Source: an uncultured Nocardiaceae bacterium
GTDB taxonomy: Bacteria > Actinomycetota > Actinomycetes > Mycobacteriales > Mycobacteriaceae
Assembly: GCA_936936565.1 (NCBI GenBank)
Contig: CAKZIX010000121.1
Location: 1 to 64,000, forward strand
Length of the DNA stretch: 64,000 nt
Direction of reading: 5' to 3'
Shown: piece by piece, positions 7,955 through 15,780 of the stretch
Layout: every line of letters begins with the position of its first letter
Position numbering within the stretch: position 1 is the first letter of the stretch
Notes under the pieces: model-generated
What the model was told of the DNA's origin: nothing
Database searches by the model: none
Seen by the model: only the letters and a program-made list of their open reading frames with translations
Position numbers and translations under genes: made by a program

Positions 7955-8450
7955 CGTGAAATCCCTTCGCGCCGAGGACACCTCGCGTCACGCCGCAGGT
8001 CGGCGCCGTGCGGCACCGGCCGGAAAACTAGAACACGTTCTTGCACCTAAGCATGCCGGTGCGCGGGCGTCAACGACGTGTGGTGCCGTGGCGCTGTGCC
8101 GTTGCGGCGGCTCCGTCACGACCGGTCGCCAGGATGCGTTGCGATCGAGTCGACGCTCGGAGCCGCGCGCAGCGGTCTCGGCGGCGGCGCGGCCGCCCGT
8201 CCGCCCCGCTCCGGAGCCGCACACCCTTTGTCCAGCCGCATACCGACACGCCGGGCGACACGCCGGGGCGAGCTCGAATGAATGTGCGGCTGGGTCCGGG
8301 CGGTGCTGGCTGCCCCAAGCGTGGGCAGCCGACCCCGCAGTTTCGCGCTCGATCTTGCACCTTGCGCCCACAATTGGGGGCGCAAGGTCACATGTCGGGC
8401 GCGAAGCCGGGGGCGTCGCGTATCCAGGCCGGCCCGCAACGGCAGGGCGG
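7955..8450. other. ~500-bp gene-free gap with two hairpins
   Basis: I see no credible gene here. Besides the KstR-like site, there are two palindromes. GGCTGCCC (8308-8315) pairs with GGGCAGCC (8323-8330) around a 7-nt loop. ACCTTGCGCCC (8359-8369) pairs perfectly with 8378-8388 around an 8-nt loop, and is itself enclosed by TTCGCGC (8342-8348) / GCGCGAA (8399-8405). The nested arms could be a repeat-element relic or a terminator pair for the reductase gene that ends at 8451. Confidence 0.5.
8029..8042. promoter_or_regulatory. KstR-like operator upstream of the LLM oxidoreductase
   Basis: The 14-mer TAGAACACGTTCTT contains the inverted repeat AGAAC-AC-GTTCT. It matches the published sterol-regulator KstR pattern TnnAACnnGTTnnA at every fixed base except the last. 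It lies 75-88 bp upstream of GTG 7954. Confidence 0.45.
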
Positions 8451-9008
8451 TCAGCGCTTCGGGCGGTAGTGCAGGACGGTGACGCCGCAGTCGAAGCCCC
8501 GGGCCTCGACGAGTTCGAGCTGAGTCGTCACGCCCGGCGCGAACACCGGCAGTCCGGTGCCGATTGCCGTCGGGTTCACGAAGAGGTAGATGTCGTCGAG
8601 CAGGCCCTCGGTGATGAGGTGCTGCGCCAGGGTGGCTCCGCCGTAGGTGATGATGTCGCCGCCCTCGCGGGACTTGAGGTCGTTGACGGTAGCGGCGGGA
8701 TCGCCGCCGGCGATGGTGGCGTTGTTCCAGGGGGATTCGGTGAGCGTGTTGGAGATGACGACCTTCGGCGTGTTCACCATCAGGTCGACGGTTTCCTGGG
8801 TCTCTCCGGGCGGGCCCGACTCCCAGGCCGGAATGAAGGTGCCGGCGAGTTCGCGCCCCAGCACCATGGTGTCGACGTTCTTGTGCAGCGCGGTGACGTA
8901 TTCCTTCTGGTCGTCGGACCAGTTCCACGTCATCCAGTCGAGCTCACCCTCGGGGCCGCCCATGAAGCCGTCGGCGGTGACCTGAACCTGAATTTTGAAC
9001 GTGCGCAT
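8451..9008 (-). CDS. RibD C-terminal / dihydrofolate-reductase-like protein
   Basis: A 185-residue protein of the RibD-C family of DHFR-fold reductases. It starts MRTFKIQVQVTADGFMGGP, has the VDTMVLGRELAGTF stretch, and the nucleotide-binding loop ITYGGATLAQHLITEGLLDDIYLFVNP near residues 120-150. Such stand-alone members are common in actinobacteria and mostly uncharacterised; they are not the essential DHFR, which is encoded at 28.7 kb. ATG 9008 follows an AAGGAAG ribosome site. Confidence 0.85.
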   Translation of the reverse strand: MRTFKIQVQVTADGFMGGPEGELDWMTWNWSDDQKEYVTALHKNVDTMVLGRELAGTFIPAWESGPPGETQETVDLMVNTPKVVISNTLTESPWNNATIAGGDPAATVNDLKSREGGDIITYGGATLAQHLITEGLLDDIYLFVNPTAIGTGLPVFAPGVTTQLELVEARGFDCGVTVLHYRPKR

Positions 9009-9163
9009 CGGACTTCCTTCCGTTGTGTCGAGGCTCTCGGCGCCTCGTGCTGTCGGAAAGAAGATTCGCCGAGACGGCTTACGGTTTGTTTACGGTCCAC
9101 CCTGAGCCGGATTTCCGGGTTCTCCTGGATGTGTGCCGCGGGTTGGGTTCCTACTGTCGTCAC

Positions 9164-10255
9164 ATGCGAATCTCGATCGTGGCCGGGCTGGCGGCGTTGC
9201 TGGTTGGGTGCTCGAATACGGTTGCACCGGAACAGGTTTCGCCGACCCTCAGCAGGGTCCAGGCAGACCTGGACGCGGCGGTCGCCGGCGGCGTGTCGGG
9301 CATGATCGCGACGCTGAGCATCGACGGGCGTGAGCACACGCGCACCGCAGGCGTCGCCGATCGGGCGAGCAACGCTCCGATTCCCGCCGACCCCGCCCAA
9401 CAGGTGCGCATCGGCAGCGTGTCCAAGTCCTTCGTCGCCGCGATCCTGCTGCAACTCGTTGCCGACGGCAACGTGCGCCTCGACGAACCGGTCGCGACAT
9501 ACCTGCCGGAAGCGTTGACGGGCTTCGAGGTGACCGTGCGCCAGATCCTGCAACACCGCAGCGGACTGCCGGAATTCAGCGGCGATCCCGAGATCGACGA
9601 GTATCGGGCCGCGCTCACGGGCCGCACCATGACACCTGCCGACGAACTTGCCATCGCGCTGCGGCATCCGGCCCAGTTCGCCCCCGGCGCCAAGTTCGCT
9701 TACACCAACACCAACTATCTGGTGGCGGCGATGCTGATCGAGCGCGTATCCGGCCGGGCGTACGCAGATGTCTTGCAGGACAGAATTATTCGACCCCTCG
9801 GTCTCGTCCGGACTTATCTGCCGGGGACCGGGGACACCGGGATCCGCGGACCGCATCCGAAGGCCTACGCCACATTCGACGGCGTGCGCACCGACGTGAC
9901 TCGGGTCGAGCCGTCGATCCCGTGGGCGGCGGGCGCGATGGTGTCGGTCGGGGCCGAGGTGAACCGGTACTTCATGGCGCTGCTGTCCGGCGCGGTGGTG
10001 CCCGTACCGCTGCTCGACGAGATGCTGGCCACCCAGCCGATGGCGGAGGGCAGCCCGATGTCCTACGGGCTCGGGATCATGTCTGCCGACCTACCCTGCG
10101 GAGCCCGCTACTTCGGGCACTTCGGCGGCATCTCCGGATTCCTGACCGTCGCCGGCGCCACCCGCGACGGCCGGGCGGTCACCTTCACCTGGACGGAATC
10201 GCCCGCGCAGGAACCCGACGTCGTGGCACTGCTGGGGCGCGCGCTGTGCCCGTAA
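9164..10255 (+). CDS. beta-lactamase-family serine hydrolase, predicted lipoprotein
   Basis: A 363-residue exported protein. The N-terminus has a signal peptide ending in a lipobox (LLVGC, Cys at ~16), so it should be anchored to the outer face of the membrane. The class C / DD-peptidase active-site motifs are present: SxxK as SVSK (S85-K88), YxN as YTN, and HxG as HFG near the end. Family members hydrolyse peptides, esters or beta-lactams; the substrate is unknown. A TACTGT box six bases before the ATG suggests a leaderless transcript. Confidence 0.87.
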   Translation: MRISIVAGLAALLVGCSNTVAPEQVSPTLSRVQADLDAAVAGGVSGMIATLSIDGREHTRTAGVADRASNAPIPADPAQQVRIGSVSKSFVAAILLQLVADGNVRLDEPVATYLPEALTGFEVTVRQILQHRSGLPEFSGDPEIDEYRAALTGRTMTPADELAIALRHPAQFAPGAKFAYTNTNYLVAAMLIERVSGRAYADVLQDRIIRPLGLVRTYLPGTGDTGIRGPHPKAYATFDGVRTDVTRVEPSIPWAAGAMVSVGAEVNRYFMALLSGAVVPVPLLDEMLATQPMAEGSPMSYGLGIMSADLPCGARYFGHFGGISGFLTVAGATRDGRAVTFTWTESPAQEPDVVALLGRALCP

Positions 10256-10278
10256 CTGCGTAACGGGAAGCATCCTGA

Positions 10279-10307
10279 CTGCGTCGTAGTTGCACGGCAC
10301 GACGCAG
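10279..10307 (+). promoter_or_regulatory. 9-bp hairpin just upstream of the EamA ribosome site
   Basis: CTGCGTCGT (10279-10287) pairs perfectly with ACGACGCAG (10299-10307) across an 11-nt loop. The stem ends immediately before the purine-rich AAAGGGG that serves the next gene. It could terminate the upstream message or control translation of the transporter. Confidence 0.35.
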
Positions 10308-10325
10308 AAAGGGGCTGGACCGAAC

Positions 10326-11162
10326 ATGATCGCCATCGTTCTCGCGCTGGGCGCGGCGCTCGGCTGGGGCACGTCGGACTTCATCGGAGGGCTGAAATCT
10401 CGTGCGGTGCCGCTGCTTTCGGTGCTGTTCGTGTCGCAGGTGACGGCCTTGGCGATCCTTGCGGTGATCGTCGCGGTCCGCGGTGCCGGGCTGCCCGATG
10501 CGAGCGCGCTCGCGTGGGCGGCGGCCGCCGGACTGGCGGAAACGGCGGCGGTGGCGGCGCTCTACCGGGGGCTGGCGGTTGGCACGATCTCGATTGTGGC
10601 GGCGGTGGCGGCCACCGCGCCCGTCGTCCCGCTGGTCGTCGGGTTCGCGATCGGCGAGGTGCCTGGCCCGCTGCAGCTCACCGGGCTGGCACTCGCGATC
10701 GTGGGGCTGGTGGTCGCGTCGATTCAGCCGTCCGGTGCGGCCGCGCTGAAGCTGTTGCCCAGTCTGGGTTTCGGTGCGATCGCCGCGGCCGGTTTCGGCT
10801 TCTATTTCAGTGCGATGGACACCGCGAGCGCGCACGACGTCGGCTGGGCGCTGGTGACCGCCCGCGTGGTCTCGGTGGCCGCGGTCGGGCTGGTGATCCT
10901 GGCCGTCCGGCACCGCATCCAGCTGATCCGCAGCGACGTCGCCGGGCTCGCGTCGATCGGCATTCTGATCGTCGTCGCCGACGCGATGTATGCGACCGCG
11001 ACGACGTTGGGCCTGGTCGGGGTCGTCGCCGTCGTCGGCTCCCTGCACACGGTGGTGACGATGGTGCTGGCCCGGTTCGTGCTGCACGAGCGGCTGGCCG
11101 CCGTGCAGCGGATCGGGATCGGAACCTCGTTGGCCGGGGTGCTGGCCATTTCCGCGGGCTGA
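10326..11162 (+). CDS. EamA/DMT-family transporter
   Basis: A 278-residue membrane protein with about ten predicted helices in two EamA repeats (each beginning LGWGTSDF-like and GFYFSAMDTA-like). DMT transporters export or import small metabolites through the plasma membrane; the substrate is unknown. ATG 10326 has AAAGGGG about ten bases upstream. A hairpin sits in its leader. It is followed by a convergent gene of unknown function. Confidence 0.85.
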   Translation: MIAIVLALGAALGWGTSDFIGGLKSRAVPLLSVLFVSQVTALAILAVIVAVRGAGLPDASALAWAAAAGLAETAAVAALYRGLAVGTISIVAAVAATAPVVPLVVGFAIGEVPGPLQLTGLALAIVGLVVASIQPSGAAALKLLPSLGFGAIAAAGFGFYFSAMDTASAHDVGWALVTARVVSVAAVGLVILAVRHRIQLIRSDVAGLASIGILIVVADAMYATATTLGLVGVVAVVGSLHTVVTMVLARFVLHERLAAVQRIGIGTSLAGVLAISAG

Positions 11163-11168
11163 GCCCGC

Positions 11169-11753
11169 TCAGGCGGGGGTGCGCCCGTGCAGCAGGTCGG
11201 CGGTGAGATCCAGATCGGCGGCAACTGCCGGGGTGAAGGCCACGACCTGGTCGTGCCAGGTGTCGATGCGAGCGAGGTCGTCGGCGCTCAGCGCGTCCTT
11301 GGAGGCCGCATCGACGAGTCCGGAAATGACCGCCACCTGATCGCGGGTCGCCGGCGTCTGCTGCCGGTAGTAGTCCGCCGCTTCGGGGGCGAACTGGGTG
11401 CCCCAGTGCACCAGCCCGTTGATCAGGTATTCGGCGTGGTAGCGGTCTCCGGCGATTGCGGCGAGCCGGTTGCGCAGCGGCGCGTGCGGCTGTGCGGCGC
11501 GCTCGCTCATCGCCGCGCGCACGGCCGCCAGGACGGCGTCGAACTCGGCGACGGTGGCCGCGTGAAGGCCCGCCGAGGTGTCGAAAGCGGTGGTCGCCGC
11601 GCCCGTCCGCTCCAGCAGTGCGGGCAGTTCGGCCACCGCGGCCGGCGCGGCCGCCTCATCGGGGATGAGCGCAATCACCTTGTCGTAGACGAAGATTCGT
11701 TGCAGGTAGGCGTAGAGCACGACGAGACCGTTGAGTTGCAGACGCGCAGTCAC
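11169..11753 (-). CDS. conserved hypothetical protein
   Basis: I do not recognise this 194-residue protein. It starts from GTG 11753. It is mostly helical and Ala-rich, with a motif-like stretch YHAEYLINGLVHWGTQFAPEAADYY in the middle. There is no signal peptide, membrane segment or visible catalytic motif. Its start lies 16 bp downstream of the end of the TetR gene on the same strand, so the two may form an operon. Confidence 0.6.
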   Translation of the reverse strand: MTARLQLNGLVVLYAYLQRIFVYDKVIALIPDEAAAPAAVAELPALLERTGAATTAFDTSAGLHAATVAEFDAVLAAVRAAMSERAAQPHAPLRNRLAAIAGDRYHAEYLINGLVHWGTQFAPEAADYYRQQTPATRDQVAVISGLVDAASKDALSADDLARIDTWHDQVVAFTPAVAADLDLTADLLHGRTPA

Positions 11754-11769
11754 GAGCCCAGGCTAGCGG

Positions 11770-12348
11770 TCAGGCGCTGATGCCGTTGGTCAGTACCGAC
11801 GCGAGTTCCCGGTACGCGGCGGCGTCGTCGAGGCCGGTGCGCCCACGCACGTCGCCGCGCTGGATGCGCACCATCATGGTGGTGGCGAGGTCGGCGGCGA
11901 AGGCGGCGTGCACGGAGCGGAATTCGCCGGCGGTGACGCCGTCGTCGATCAGTTCCTGGACCCGGCGCGCGGCGATGCGGGTGTTGCGTTCGTAGACCGC
12001 CCGGGCCGGTGCGAAGGCGTCGAGGTCGGTCATGAATTGGTTCGAGGCAGCGGCCAATTCGTTGCCCACCGCGGTGAGGTAGGCGACGATCCGGCGGCGC
12101 GGGCCGGTGGTGGCGGCGACCGTCGCTTCGACGTTGTCGGTGGCGCGCTTGAAGAAGTGCACGGTTGCGGCCGTGACGAGTTGTTCCTTGCTCCCGGCCA
12201 GGGTGTAGAGGGTGGATTTGGAGCACTTGAGCTGCGCGGCGATCGCGTCGAGCGTGAGGTGTGCGAACCCGGCAGACAGGAACAGGTCGACCAGGCCGTC
12301 GAACAGCTCGCTACGGCGGGCTGTTGCGAAGGTCGCCGGCGGTTCCAT
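11770..12348 (-). CDS. TetR-family regulator
   Basis: A 192-residue protein. The N-terminal helix-turn-helix (LFLSAGFAHLTLDAIAAQLKCSKSTLYTLAGSKEQLV, residues ~21-57) is TetR-type, followed by an all-helical ligand domain. It is divergent from an acyl-CoA dehydrogenase, with several palindromes sharing TACTG half-sites between them. It is probably a repressor of that gene and of itself, sensing an acyl-CoA or fatty acid (inference from family practice). Confidence 0.88.
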   Translation of the reverse strand: MEPPATFATARRSELFDGLVDLFLSAGFAHLTLDAIAAQLKCSKSTLYTLAGSKEQLVTAATVHFFKRATDNVEATVAATTGPRRRIVAYLTAVGNELAAASNQFMTDLDAFAPARAVYERNTRIAARRVQELIDDGVTAGEFRSVHAAFAADLATTMMVRIQRGDVRGRTGLDDAAAYRELASVLTNGISA

Positions 12349-12359
12349 ACTGCGGATGA

Positions 12360-12403
12360 TACTGCAGAGCGTCTTGCAGTACCGATATCGGGACAGTACT
12401 GTC
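12360..12403. promoter_or_regulatory. two palindromes between TetR and acyl-CoA dehydrogenase
   Basis: TACTGCA (12360-12366) is repeated in inverted form at 12375-12381 after an 8-bp spacer. A perfect 12-bp palindrome GACAGTACTGTC lies at 12392-12403. TACTGT (12397-12402) could also serve as a -10 box with TTGCAG (12375-12380) as -35, 16 bp apart, so repressor and polymerase would compete. Confidence 0.5.
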
Positions 12404-12448
12404 GGATGCGACGGAGTACTGTGTGCCTATCGCTGCGAGGAGAATGCC

Positions 12449-13588
12449 GTGGCTGTCGACCGATTGCTGCCCACCGACGAGGCGCGGGAGCTGATCCAGC
12501 TCACCCGAGACGTGGCCGACAAGGTGCTGGCGCCGATCGTCGACCGGCACGAGAAGGCCGAAACCTACCCGGACGGCGTGTTCGGCACCCTCGGCGAGGC
12601 CGGGCTGCTCAGCCTGCCGTATCCCGAAGAATGGGGCGGCGGAGGTCAGCCCTACGAGGTGTATCTGCAGGTGCTCGAGGAGATCGCCAGCCGTTGGGCC
12701 GCCGTCGCCGTCGCGGTCAGCGTGCACAGCCTGGCATGTCATCCGCTGATGGCCTTCGGCACCGCCGAGCAGAAGCAGCGCTGGCTCCCGGAGATGTTGG
12801 GCGGCAATACGATCGGCGCGTACAGCCTGTCCGAGCCGCAGGCCGGCTCGGACGCCGCCGCGCTGTCGTGCAAGGCCACCGCCGTCGACGGCGGGTACCG
12901 GATCAACGGCGCCAAGGCCTGGATCACGCACGGCGGGGTGGCCGACTTCTACAACCTGTTCGCGCGCACCGGCGAAGGGTCCAAAGGCATCTCGTGCTTC
13001 CTGGTGCCCGCCGACACCGAGGGGCTGAGCTTCGGCAAACCGGAGGAGAAGATGGGCCTCGCCGCGGTGCCGACCACCTCCGCGCACTTTGCCGACGCGT
13101 TCGTGCCCGCCGAGCGCCGCCTCGGCGCCGAAGGGCAAGGACTCCAGATCGCCTTCAGCGCACTCGATTCCGGGCGCCTGGGGATCGCCGCGGTGGCCGT
13201 GGGAATCGCGCAGGCTGCGCTCGACGAGGCCGTCGGCTACGCCAAGGAGCGCGCCGCGTTCGGCCGCCGGATCATCGACCACCAAGGTTTGGGATTCGTG
13301 CTCGCCGACATGGCCGCCGCCGTCGAATCCGCCCGCGCCACCTACCTGGACGCCGCGCGCCGCCGCGATGCCGGATTGCCGTACTCGCGCAACGCCTCGG
13401 TTGCCAAGCTGGTCGCCACCGACGCCGCGATGAAGGTGACCACCGACGCCGTGCAGGTGTTCGGCGGCTACGGCTACACCCGCGACTTCCGGGTGGAGCG
13501 CTACATGCGCGAGGCCAAGGTCACCCAAATCTTCGAGGGCACCAACCAGATTCAGCGGCTGGTGATCAGCCGGCACCTGGCCGGTTAG
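12449..13588 (+). CDS. acyl-CoA dehydrogenase
   Basis: A 379-residue FAD enzyme that would oxidise acyl-CoA to enoyl-CoA. FAD/substrate motifs are YSLSEPQAGSDAAAL and the WITHGG strand; the C-terminal QVFGGYGYTRDFRVERYMREAK and IFEGTNQIQ motifs are complete. The Glu of FEGTNQ is the catalytic base of medium/short-chain enzymes. GTG 12449 follows GAGGAGA. It is divergent from a TetR gene, with shared palindromes. The chain length of the substrate is unknown. Confidence 0.92.
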   Translation: MAVDRLLPTDEARELIQLTRDVADKVLAPIVDRHEKAETYPDGVFGTLGEAGLLSLPYPEEWGGGGQPYEVYLQVLEEIASRWAAVAVAVSVHSLACHPLMAFGTAEQKQRWLPEMLGGNTIGAYSLSEPQAGSDAAALSCKATAVDGGYRINGAKAWITHGGVADFYNLFARTGEGSKGISCFLVPADTEGLSFGKPEEKMGLAAVPTTSAHFADAFVPAERRLGAEGQGLQIAFSALDSGRLGIAAVAVGIAQAALDEAVGYAKERAAFGRRIIDHQGLGFVLADMAAAVESARATYLDAARRRDAGLPYSRNASVAKLVATDAAMKVTTDAVQVFGGYGYTRDFRVERYMREAKVTQIFEGTNQIQRLVISRHLAG

Positions 13589-14001
13589 CTCCCGGGCAGG
13601 CGCCCGCTGTCCCACAGATAGTCGGTCATGTCGGCGAAGCCGACCAAGACCAGCGGATCGGTATCGCGCAGAAACACCGAGCTGGTGACCAGTGCGACGA
13701 CGGTGGATCCGTCGCTGTGGATCAGTTCCACCGTGGATCCGGCGCTGGAGCGCAGCATGGAAACGGCTTCCTGCGGCTCGGCCGCGTGGGCGAGGGTGAG
13801 TTCGCTGATCGCGGTGCCGACCAATTCGTCGGCATTGCGGCCCAGCATCTTCGCGAACGCGTCGTTGGCGAGCACCAGGGTGCCGTCGAGCAGGACCGCC
13901 GCAATCGGAAACGGCAGCCGATCCAGCAGCAGCCGCGGCGGCATGGCATCGATGTAACCCATCGGATCGTCCGTCGGCTCCAACCGCCGTCGATCGATCA
14001 T
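13585..14001 (-). CDS. stand-alone PAS-domain protein
   Basis: A 138-residue protein consisting of a single PAS domain: FPIAAVLLDGTLVLANDAFAKMLGRNADELVG and the VELIHSDGSTVVALVTSSVF strands. No kinase, cyclase or DNA-binding domain is attached, so it would sense a ligand or redox state and act through a partner not identified here. A strong GGAGGTG ribosome site precedes ATG 14001. It converges on the dehydrogenase, with 4 bp of overlap. Confidence 0.8.
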   Translation of the reverse strand: MIDRRRLEPTDDPMGYIDAMPPRLLLDRLPFPIAAVLLDGTLVLANDAFAKMLGRNADELVGTAISELTLAHAAEPQEAVSMLRSSAGSTVELIHSDGSTVVALVTSSVFLRDTDPLVLVGFADMTDYLWDSGRLPGS

Positions 14002-14051
14002 GCTCGTTCACCTCCGAAACCGAAACGAACTATGGGAAACAGGGAAGCTCC

Positions 14052-14067
14052 GCAGCACACGTGCTGC
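14052..14067. promoter_or_regulatory. inverted repeat GCAGCAC-AC-GTGCTGC
   Basis: A 7-bp inverted repeat with a 2-bp spacer lies 50 bp upstream of the PAS gene start, in the gap 14002-14195. It has the shape of a dimeric-regulator operator. The rest of the gap shows nothing else. Confidence 0.3.
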
Positions 14068-14195
14068 CACGCGGCCGGACGGTGTGGAAATCCATCAGGA
14101 TGGCGCCAACCCGGACAGGCTACCAAGACGACTTGCGTTGGTTGTGCATCGCGGTCGCCGGCGACGACATCCGGGCTATGCGCGCCGTGGCGCGT

Positions 14196-14783
14196 TCATA
14201 CGACCACTCGCTGCAGCTCCCCGTCGACATGGTGCAGATCGACGGGTCTGCTTTCGGCATCGGTTTTGGCGGCGCTCCCCTCGAACTTTACGGCGGTGAC
14301 GCGGGTTCCGCGGTCACACTCCAGCGCGTCCAGCCCGGCGTGCACGCTGCCGTCGGCTCGCTGGTGCGAGGTGCCGAGCCTGCGAGTATCGCGCAGCAGC
14401 TTCGACGTTCCAGCCGTCGCCACGGGATTGTCCGGCGACATGGTCACGGTCATCCTGCCGTCGGCGAGCGTGACCGTCACCTCGACGGGGCCGACGGGGG
14501 CGGGTGCGACCTTCGTATCCGGGCGATACCTGGCCTCGACGGTTCCGGTGTACACCGCCGTGCCGTCGCCGTCGACCACCGCGGTGAACTCGTTGTTCGT
14601 TTCGGCCAGATCGAACGCCGGGTCCGGCGACGGTGTCGACCAGAGTCCGAGCGCCATCGCGGCCCATGCCGCGACCAGGAACGCATAACCGACCCATTCG
14701 GCGCCGCGCGCGGTGCGCGCCGGGTCGCAGCCGCCGACGGCGGCGAACCGGCGGTCGGTGCTCCGCCGCTGCACATCTGACAT
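14196..14783 (-). CDS. hypothetical membrane-anchored protein
   Basis: A 195-residue protein from ATG 14783 (an ATG at 14795 is possible). One membrane segment, YAFLVAAWAAMALGLW, follows a positively charged N-terminus of ~33 residues. The remaining ~145 residues would be outside the cell and look beta-rich (VEVTVTLADGRMTVTMSPDN). I do not recognise the family. It is not clearly in an operon with the PAS gene. Confidence 0.6.
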   Translation of the reverse strand: MSDVQRRSTDRRFAAVGGCDPARTARGAEWVGYAFLVAAWAAMALGLWSTPSPDPAFDLAETNNEFTAVVDGDGTAVYTGTVEARYRPDTKVAPAPVGPVEVTVTLADGRMTVTMSPDNPVATAGTSKLLRDTRRLGTSHQRADGSVHAGLDALECDRGTRVTAVKFEGSAAKTDAESRPVDLHHVDGELQRVVV

Positions 14784-14853
14784 GCCGCGAACCATACCGC
14801 CCAGCACGGGCGTGGGCGATGATCGGAATCCGACCGTGGAATTTCGGATCGAG

Positions 14854-14926
14854 TGCCCCCGGCAGGATTCGAACCTGCGACCCTTCCTTTAGGAGAGGAA
14901 TGCTCTATCCCCTGAGCTACGAGGGC
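14854..14926 (-). tRNA. tRNA-Arg (anticodon CCU)
   Basis: A 73-nt tRNA reads on the minus strand. The acceptor stem GCCCTCG pairs with CGGGGGC (one G-U pair), the D-arm has AGCTCAGGGGATAGAGC, the anticodon arm TTCCT-CTCCTAA-AGGAA gives anticodon CCU, and the T-arm contains GGTTCGAATCC. The discriminator base is A and CCA is not encoded. It decodes the rare Arg codon AGG. Confidence 0.97.
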
Positions 14927-15280
14927 GGCAGCGGGGAGTCTACCCGGTACGGGTGGCCCGCCGGGGCGGCAACTACAGCAGCACCGCGGCGACTGCCTTG
15001 GTCGATTGCGGGTTCTGGCCGGTGCCGGATGCGCTTGGTCATGCAGTCAGCATTTCCGCTCTCGGCGGCCCGGATGCGCGTGTCGCGGAGCTGCCCAGAG
15101 TTTCCGGGACGCCAACAGCTGTGGCTGTTGCGCCGGCCCGCGGGCTTGCGACGGTGGAACCGCAGGGAGATCGCAATTCAGTTTGCGTCGAGCCGGTCGA
15201 CAGTTCGTCGACATGGCGGACTGCTCGGCCACTTGCCTTGTGCCAGAAGAATTTCGAACCGATCCGAGGGGTGATTCAAC
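14927..15280. other. ~350-bp gene-free gap
   Basis: No credible gene is visible. A short hairpin CAACAGC (15113-15119) / GCTGTTG (15124-15130) with a 4-nt loop is present. The final ~20 bp contain the GAGGGGTGA ribosome site of the next gene. Confidence 0.4.
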
Positions 15281-15757
15281 ATGTCGATCGTTTCTGTATG
15301 CAAGGCCGTCGCGCCGGTGGCGGTAGCCGCCGCACTGGTGGGCGGTGCGCCGCTGGCCAACGCCCAGCCCGGCCCGGACCAGCCGAGCAAACCGGCCCAG
15401 TCCGGCGCCGCCACGCCCGAAGGCCGCGTCGGCGCCAAGGAGATCGTCGTCAAGGTGCCCGACGGCGGCTACTTCGAGGGCTACACCTATTTCGCCGCGC
15501 CGGGCGCGAACCACGGCGGGTTCGTCTTCGTCGGCACGTCGCACGACGATTCGAACAACGACGAAGAGGTGTATCTCGAGGTCGCGGTAGCAGGCTACGG
15601 GCCCAACGAGTTCCGCAACCCGGTCGACCAGGCCAAGGACTGGAACCACGTGGTGTGGGACCCGGCTGCACAGCAGGTGGGATACGCGAAGATGCGGATC
15701 TGCAACGCGAATCCGGCCTGGGATCGGTGCAGCGAATGGCGGGAATTCTGGCGCTGA
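15281..15757 (+). CDS. hypothetical secreted protein
   Basis: A 158-residue protein with a clear Sec signal peptide (hydrophobic residues ~7-22, likely cut after ANA at ~28). The mature part is acidic, with GGYFEGYTYFAAPGANHGGFVFVG and two Cys near the C-terminus (RICNANPAWDRC) that could form a disulfide. I do not recognise the family. GAGGGGTGA is a good ribosome site. It converges on the dioxygenase gene. Confidence 0.75.
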   Translation: MSIVSVCKAVAPVAVAAALVGGAPLANAQPGPDQPSKPAQSGAATPEGRVGAKEIVVKVPDGGYFEGYTYFAAPGANHGGFVFVGTSHDDSNNDEEVYLEVAVAGYGPNEFRNPVDQAKDWNHVVWDPAAQQVGYAKMRICNANPAWDRCSEWREFWR

Positions 15758-15780
15758 GCCGGTCCGGCCGCCGAGGTGAC

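Noticed and set aside
14061..14780. 239-codon plus-strand frame between PAS and tRNA genes
   Set aside because: The minus strand encodes a more protein-like sequence with a membrane segment, and the plus-strand frame has no recognisable feature.
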